Shown piece after piece: positions 4,948 to 8,693 of a stretch of DNA of 8,693 nucleotides; the stretch's first letter is position 1; each line of letters starts with the position of its first letter. This DNA comes from DYTO01 sp040757795 (GTDB lineage Archaea > Hadarchaeota > Hadarchaeia > Hadarchaeales > Hadarchaeaceae): positions 1 through 8,693 of the forward strand of contig JBFLWG010000043.1 of NCBI GenBank assembly GCA_040757795.1. Direction: 5' to 3'. Both the position numbers and the translations under genes were made by a program. The notes under the pieces were generated by a model. That model searched no databases. It was not told where the DNA came from and was given only the letters and a program-made list of their open reading frames with translations.

Positions 4948-6336
4948 ATGGGACGCCAGTTCATTCCTAGCACGCGGGAATCCCGGGAGGAAATGCTGAG
5001 GGAGATCGGAGTTTCAGGGATAGACGCCCTTTTCGCCGACATCCCCGCCGACATCAGGCTGGAGCGCAAGCTGAACATCCCGGAGGGAGTCGCCGAGCCC
5101 GATGTCAGGAGCCACGTGAAAAGCATGCTTTCCAAGAACAGACCCTTCACAGAGATGCCAACCTTCATAGGCGGAGGAGTCTGGCCCCACCATGTTCCGG
5201 CCCATGTAAAATCGATAGTAAATCGCTCGGAATTTTTGACGGCTTACACTCCCTATCAGCCGGAGGTGAGCCAGGGGATGCTCCAGGCGCTTTTCGAGTA
5301 CCAGAGCCTGGTGGCGGAGCTGGTCGGGCTGGACGTCGCAAATTCGTCAATGTATGACTGGTCGACCGCCGTTGGGGAGGCGGCCCTAATGTGCGCCCGC
5401 GTGACCAGCAAAAGAAGGTTCCTAGTTCCCAGGCTAATGTCCCCCGAGCGGCTGTCGGTGCTGAAGAACTACACCGCCGGGGCTGCTCTCGAGGTGGCAG
5501 AGGTGGCCCACGACGAAGAGACCGGGCAGATCAGGTTCGATGATTTGAAGGAGAAGCTGGAGGGAGGGGCCGCCGGGGTCTACGTTGAGAACCCGGGCTA
5601 CATCGGCTTCTTGGAAACCGGAGTGCAGGAGATAGCCGACGAGGCCCACAAGGCCGGGGCGCTTTTCGTGGTCGGCGTCAACCCGATCTCTCTGGGTCTG
5701 CTCAAGCCGCCCGGCTACTACGGGGCGGACATAGTCGTTGGCGAGGGCCAGCCGCTGGGCAACTCCGTGAGCTTTGGGGGCCCGACTTTGGGGATGTTCG
5801 CGTGCCGCGGCGAGCAGAAGCTGGTCAGGCAGCTTCCAGGCAGACTCATAGGGATGACCACAACCCTCGGTGGCAACGTCCGCGGGTACACCATGGTCCT
5901 GCAGACCAGGGAGCAGCACATAAGGAGGGAGCGCGCCACCTCTAACATCTGCACCAACGAGGCCCTCTGCGCCGTCGCGGCCGCCGCATACCTTGCTTCA
6001 ATGGGGCCGTCGGGGCTCCGGGAGGTTGCCGAGGTCTGCGCGGCCAACGCCAAGTATGCCATGAAAAAGCTGGGCAAGGTGAAGGGGCTGAAAGTGCCTG
6101 TTTTCAATTCCCCGCACTTCAACGAGTTCACATTAAAATGCACGAAGAAGGGGATCAGCATCGAGAAGTTCAACGCGAGGCTGCTGAAGCTCGGGGTGCA
6201 CGGAGGAAAGCCTGTCCGGGGGGAGTTCCCCGATCTCGGGGAGACGTCGGTCCTCTGCACGACGGAGCTGCACACAAAGGATGACATAGACAAGCTGGCC
6301 GAGGCGGCGGCGAGTGTCATGGAGGGTGGAAGATGA
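4948..6336 (+). CDS. gcvPA: Glycine dehydrogenase (decarboxylating) subunit 1
   Basis: With GcvPB this forms the split P protein, the PLP-dependent glycine decarboxylase of the glycine cleavage system, releasing CO2 and loading the aminomethyl group onto GcvH. Its 462 residues are close to the usual 440-460. Family motifs appear in order: R-x-S-R-E-E-M-L near the N-terminus, G-G-G-V-W-P-H-H-V-P-A (about 73-83), Y-T-P-Y-Q-P-E (100-106), S-Q-G-x-L-Q-A-x-F-E-Y-Q, D-V-A-N-S-S-M-Y-D-W, G-x-x-L-G-N-S-V-S-F-G-G-P-T-L-G-x-F-A, and R-G-Y-T-M-V-L-Q-T-R-E-Q-H-I-R-R-E-x-A-T-S-N-I-C-T-N. The PLP lysine lies in the partner subunit, as expected for the split form. There is no strong Shine-Dalgarno sequence at ATG 4948, consistent with coupling to gcvH. 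The G/C-rich third positions match gcvPB. Confidence 0.97.
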   Translation: MGRQFIPSTRESREEMLREIGVSGIDALFADIPADIRLERKLNIPEGVAEPDVRSHVKSMLSKNRPFTEMPTFIGGGVWPHHVPAHVKSIVNRSEFLTAYTPYQPEVSQGMLQALFEYQSLVAELVGLDVANSSMYDWSTAVGEAALMCARVTSKRRFLVPRLMSPERLSVLKNYTAGAALEVAEVAHDEETGQIRFDDLKEKLEGGAAGVYVENPGYIGFLETGVQEIADEAHKAGALFVVGVNPISLGLLKPPGYYGADIVVGEGQPLGNSVSFGGPTLGMFACRGEQKLVRQLPGRLIGMTTTLGGNVRGYTMVLQTREQHIRRERATSNICTNEALCAVAAAAYLASMGPSGLREVAEVCAANAKYAMKKLGKVKGLKVPVFNSPHFNEFTLKCTKKGISIEKFNARLLKLGVHGGKPVRGEFPDLGETSVLCTTELHTKDDIDKLAEAAASVMEGGR

Positions 6337-7853
6337 AGTACAGGCAGGCTCGGTGGTCGTTCAACGGAAGCCTTGAGCCGACCGTTTTTGAGATCGGGGG
6401 GAAGGGGAGGCGAGGCGCAGCTGTCGGCAGGGAGCTGCCGGCAAAGCCGGACATCCCGGATGATTTCATCAGGGCATCGCTCGACCTGCCCGAGCTTTCC
6501 GAGCCCGAGGTCGTCCGCCACTACACACGCCTATCCCAGATGAACTTCGGCGTCGATTCAGGGTTCTACCCTCTCGGCTCCTGCACCATGAAGTACAACC
6601 CGAAAATATGCGATGAGCTCGCCGGCCTCGAGACGGCTACGAATATCCACCCCTACCAGGCAGAGGAGACCGTGCAGGGGGCCCTTGAGCTGATGTACTG
6701 GCTCGAGCGCTTCTTGGCAGAGATAGGGGGCGTCTCGCGCGTCTGTCTGCACCCGGCGGCTGGCGCCCACGGGGAGCTTCTCGGGATGCTGCTGGTCCAG
6801 GCCTACCTGAGGTCAAAGGGCGAGGTGAGGGCCGAAGTCATAGTTCCCGACTCGGCTCACGGGACGAACTTCACGAGCGCGGCGATGGCTGGGTTCAACG
6901 TCGTGGTGGTGCCGTCCGACTCGCGCGGCAGGGTTGACATCGAGGCACTCAGGAAGGCGGTCTCCGAGAAGACGGCGGCGCTGATGCTCACAAACCCCAA
7001 CACCCTCGGGCTGTTCGAGGGAGGCATACTTGAAATAGCAAAAACCGTCCACGATGCGGGTGGCCTGCTCTACTACGACGGAGCCAACCTCAACGGCATC
7101 ATGGGCAAGGCCAGGCCGGGGGACATGGGCTTTGACATCGTCCACTTCAACCTTCACAAGACTTTCTCCACTCCTCACGGCGGGGGCGGGCCCGGTTCCG
7201 GCCCTGTCGGGGTGGTTGAGTCTCTTGAGGAGTTCCTGCCAATCCCATCCGTCGAGAGAGACGAGAAGCGCGGGAGGTTTTACCTTGACTTCAACAGGCC
7301 AAAATCAATCGGGAAGATCAAGTCTTTCTACGGGAACTTTGGGGTTCTCGTCAGGGCTTACACATACATCCTGATGATGGGCGCGGACGGCTTGGAGGAG
7401 GCCACCGAGGCGGCCGTGCTGAACGCCAACTACATAATGAAAAAGCTACAGGCCGTGAAGGGTTTTGAGCTGAAGCTCGACGGCCCCTGCAAGCACGAGG
7501 TCGTGTTCAGCGCCGAGCCCCTCAAGACAGAGAAGGGGGTGTCCGCCCGCGATGTTTCGAAGAGCCTGCTGGACTACGGGCTCCACGCCCCGACCTACTA
7601 CTTCCCGCCGATAGTTCCGGAAGCCCTGATGATCGAGCCAACGGAGACCGAGCCAAAGGAGGAACTGGACAGGTTCATCTCGGCGCTCGCGAAGATAGCC
7701 GAGGAGGCGGACACGAAGCCGGAGAAGCTGCGCTCGGCGCCCACCGGGACCGCGATTGGAAGGCTGGACGAGGTGAAGGCCTCGCGCGACCCGATCTTGA
7801 GCTGGAGGATGTACAAGTCAAAAGCTTCCTCCGGTCAGCAGTCGTCTGTTTGA
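6333..7853 (+). CDS. gcvPB: Glycine dehydrogenase (decarboxylating) subunit 2
   Basis: The second half of the split P protein, carrying the PLP-binding lysine. Its 506 residues are normal for archaeal GcvPB. Key segments are Y-P-L-G-S-C-T-M-K-Y-N-P-K (about 79-91), P-A-A-G-A-H-G-E, P-D-S-A-H-G-T-N, L-T-N-P-N-T-L-G-L-F-E, Y-Y-D-G-A-N-L-N, and H-F-N-L-H-K276-T-F-S-T-P-H-G-G-G-G-P-G-S-G-P, where K276 should form the Schiff base with PLP. After HGTN the usual P-A is replaced by F-T, a mild departure. The start ATG overlaps the gcvPA stop (ATGA) and is preceded by the strong Shine-Dalgarno-like GGAGGGTGG, so translation is probably coupled. The last about 15 residues (S-K-A-S-S-G-Q-Q-S-S-V) look disordered. 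gcvT and the dihydrolipoamide dehydrogenase gene are not found here. Confidence 0.97.
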   Translation: MKYRQARWSFNGSLEPTVFEIGGKGRRGAAVGRELPAKPDIPDDFIRASLDLPELSEPEVVRHYTRLSQMNFGVDSGFYPLGSCTMKYNPKICDELAGLETATNIHPYQAEETVQGALELMYWLERFLAEIGGVSRVCLHPAAGAHGELLGMLLVQAYLRSKGEVRAEVIVPDSAHGTNFTSAAMAGFNVVVVPSDSRGRVDIEALRKAVSEKTAALMLTNPNTLGLFEGGILEIAKTVHDAGGLLYYDGANLNGIMGKARPGDMGFDIVHFNLHKTFSTPHGGGGPGSGPVGVVESLEEFLPIPSVERDEKRGRFYLDFNRPKSIGKIKSFYGNFGVLVRAYTYILMMGADGLEEATEAAVLNANYIMKKLQAVKGFELKLDGPCKHEVVFSAEPLKTEKGVSARDVSKSLLDYGLHAPTYYFPPIVPEALMIEPTETEPKEELDRFISALAKIAEEADTKPEKLRSAPTGTAIGRLDEVKASRDPILSWRMYKSKASSGQQSSV

Positions 7854-7866
7854 GTTTCCAGATTAA

Positions 7867-7871
7867 TTTTT
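7867..7871 (+). terminator. T5 tract after gcvPB
   Basis: Five T begin 14 nt after the gcvPB stop, a plausible archaeal U-tract terminator for the operon. No hairpin precedes it. Confidence 0.4.
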
Positions 7872-8202
7872 GTGTGTCGACAACGTCACGATTTTCACGC
7901 TATCGGCATCGACCGACATCAACAACCCGCCAGCGCCAAAATTGATTTACCCGGAGAACGGCTCCGCGACCGACAACACGCCCGAGTTCAAGTGGTCCTC
8001 TGTTGATGACCGTTCGGGCGTCTCCTACGAGCTGCAGTATTCAAACAGCGATAACTTCCCGGAGAGCTGGCTCGAGGGCTGGGGCTACCGCCGCCCCGTG
8101 ACCGTCGCGATGGACGCGAACCCCGAGCATATGGAGGTGCCCGAGCCCGTGACCGACGGCTTGGGGCGGTGCAAGTCCAGGAGTGAAACAATTGTACCTT
8201 GA
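7867..8202 (+). pseudogene. Start-less fragment of a surface protein (Ig-like repeat joined to a DUF2341-like start)
   Basis: The frame has no credible start: a stop lies at 7864-7866, the first candidate is a TTG with no ribosome site, and the first ATG comes far into the frame. The translated text still looks like real extracellular-protein sequence. C-V-D-N-V-T-I-F resembles the last strand of a lectin-like domain. P-P-A-P-K-L-I-Y-P-E-N-G through D-N-T-P-E-F-K-W-S-S-V-D-D-R-S-G-V-S-Y-E-L-Q-Y-S is a bacterial/archaeal Ig-like or Fn3-like repeat. After N-F-P-E-S the text changes to W-L-E-G-W-G-Y-R-R-P-V-T-V, the usual beginning of a DUF2341 domain, which then decays (G-L-G-R-C-K-S-R-S) to a TGA. 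I read this as debris of a large modular cell-surface protein. Otherwise the 385-nt stretch between gcvPB and the next gene holds only the promoter at 8211. Domain names are from recall. Confidence 0.55.
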
Positions 8203-8210
8203 GTAACTTT

Positions 8211-8216
8211 TTTATA
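8211..8216 (+). promoter_or_regulatory. TATA box for the HTH-nucleotidyltransferase gene
   Basis: TTTATA, within T6ATACTAT (8208-8220), is centred near 8213.5. Adding 26 bp gives a start at 8239-8240, exactly at the ATG, so the transcript should be leaderless. Confidence 0.65.
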
Positions 8217-8238
8217 CTATTGACTACATTATGTATTC

Positions 8239-8693
8239 ATGCTCGAATCAATCATGGGTTCAAAAACTAGGGTCAGGGTCATGGCACTCTTTCTTCTCAA
8301 CCCGGACAGAAAATTGTACGTTAGAGAACTCGCGAGAAAAACGGGCGCCAACATTAATTCTGTCAGGAGGGAGCTGAACAAATTGGAGTCCATAGGACTG
8401 TTGAAAAGTGAAGTGGTTGCCAACATGAAGTACTACACTGTGGACAGGAAAATGCCCATTTATGATGAGCTGAAAAGCATGTTTTTGAAGACGGAGGGGA
8501 TAGGCGAGATGATAAAAAACAATTTGTCCTTGTTGGGAGATATAAAACTTGCTTTTATCTACGGCTCATTTGCAAAGGGGAAAGAACAGTTGAAAAGCGA
8601 TGTCGACTTAATGATTGTCGGAAAAGTCGATGAGCGAAAACTCGTGCCTCTTGTCAAAAAGCTGGAGGAGAGGCTCTCGAGAGAAATAAACTA
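8239..8693 (+). CDS. Winged-helix DNA-binding protein fused to an MNT-type nucleotidyltransferase (3' truncated)
   Basis: The frame runs open to the right edge (151 codons plus two bases). Residues 1-70 form a winged helix of ArsR/MarR style: M-A-L-F-L-L-N-P packs the first helix, L-Y-V-R-E-L-A-R-K-T-G-A-N-I-N-S-V-R-R-E-L-N-K-L is the helix-turn-helix, and S-I-G-L-L-K-S-E followed by K-Y-Y-T-V is the wing. A linker helix follows (73-100). Residues 102-128 carry the polymerase-beta-type nucleotidyltransferase signature F-I-Y-G109-S110-F-A-K-G, then S-D121-V-D123-L-M-I-V, with two of the three metal-binding aspartates; the third lies past the window end. Such fusions are common in archaea and may be regulators or antitoxin-like partners of HEPN proteins, but the role here is unknown. 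The gene has its own promoter and is A/T-richer than gcvPB. Confidence 0.8.
   Translation, partial: MLESIMGSKTRVRVMALFLLNPDRKLYVRELARKTGANINSVRRELNKLESIGLLKSEVVANMKYYTVDRKMPIYDELKSMFLKTEGIGEMIKNNLSLLGDIKLAFIYGSFAKGKEQLKSDVDLMIVGKVDERKLVPLVKKLEERLSREIN

Noticed and set aside
5718..6521. Long minus-strand reading frame (267 codons) opposite gcvPA, and similar ones at 5434-5919 and 6813-7178.
   Set aside because: They lie antisense to strongly conserved enzymes in G/C-rich DNA where stops are rare on the opposite strand; the translations have low-complexity composition and no known motif.
1..8693. CRISPR arrays, insertion sequences, tandem repeats or riboswitches.
   Set aside because: No regularly spaced repeats, transposase frames, terminal inverted repeats or recognisable riboswitch cores were seen on reading both strands.

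Overview
The window is archaeal, most likely from a euryarchaeal or DPANN-type lineage, though the exact clade cannot be fixed from this sequence. The evidence is the gene content: the C-terminus of DNA topoisomerase VI subunit A, a two-KH-domain Dim2/Pno1-like rRNA-processing protein, an archease, and a type II tRNA-Ser. Promoters also look archaeal. TATA-like boxes lie about 26 bp upstream of many start codons or of the mature tRNA end, so several mRNAs appear leaderless or nearly so. That spacing was used to choose several starts.

Layout, left to right. Positions 2-259 (+) hold the end of top6A. It converges on a minus-strand pair: a Dcd-family dCTP deaminase (1394-819) followed 12 nt later by the KH protein (806-279). 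Rightward of their promoter lie a 74-aa orphan protein (1548-1772), a tRNA-Ser(UGA) with encoded CCA (1833-1920), and a 466-aa membrane-anchored extracellular protein of unknown function (1966-3366). Next come an RNase H-fold 3'-5' exonuclease-like protein (3448-4014) and archease (4039-4464), each with its own apparent promoter. The core of the glycine cleavage system follows: gcvH (4520-4939), gcvPA (4948-6336) and gcvPB (6333-7853), closely spaced with a 4-bp PA/PB overlap, so probably one operon. gcvT and the L-protein gene are not in the window. Positions 7867-8202 carry a start-less fragment of a surface protein (Ig-like repeat joined to a DUF2341-like start). The window ends inside a winged-helix plus MNT-type nucleotidyltransferase fusion gene (8239-8693, 3' truncated).

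Functionally this is mostly a housekeeping region: DNA topology, nucleotide pools, rRNA and tRNA maturation, and one-carbon/glycine metabolism. Accessory-looking genes are interspersed: the secreted protein just downstream of the tRNA, the surface-protein debris, and the HTH-nucleotidyltransferase. These are visibly richer in A/T than the gcv operon, except for the surface fragment, which is G/C-rich. I see no CRISPR array, insertion sequence, integrase or other clear mobile element. I do not see convincing evidence for a wholly new multi-gene system. The best candidates for new biology are the uncharacterised extracellular protein and the HTH-nucleotidyltransferase together with whatever lies downstream of it.
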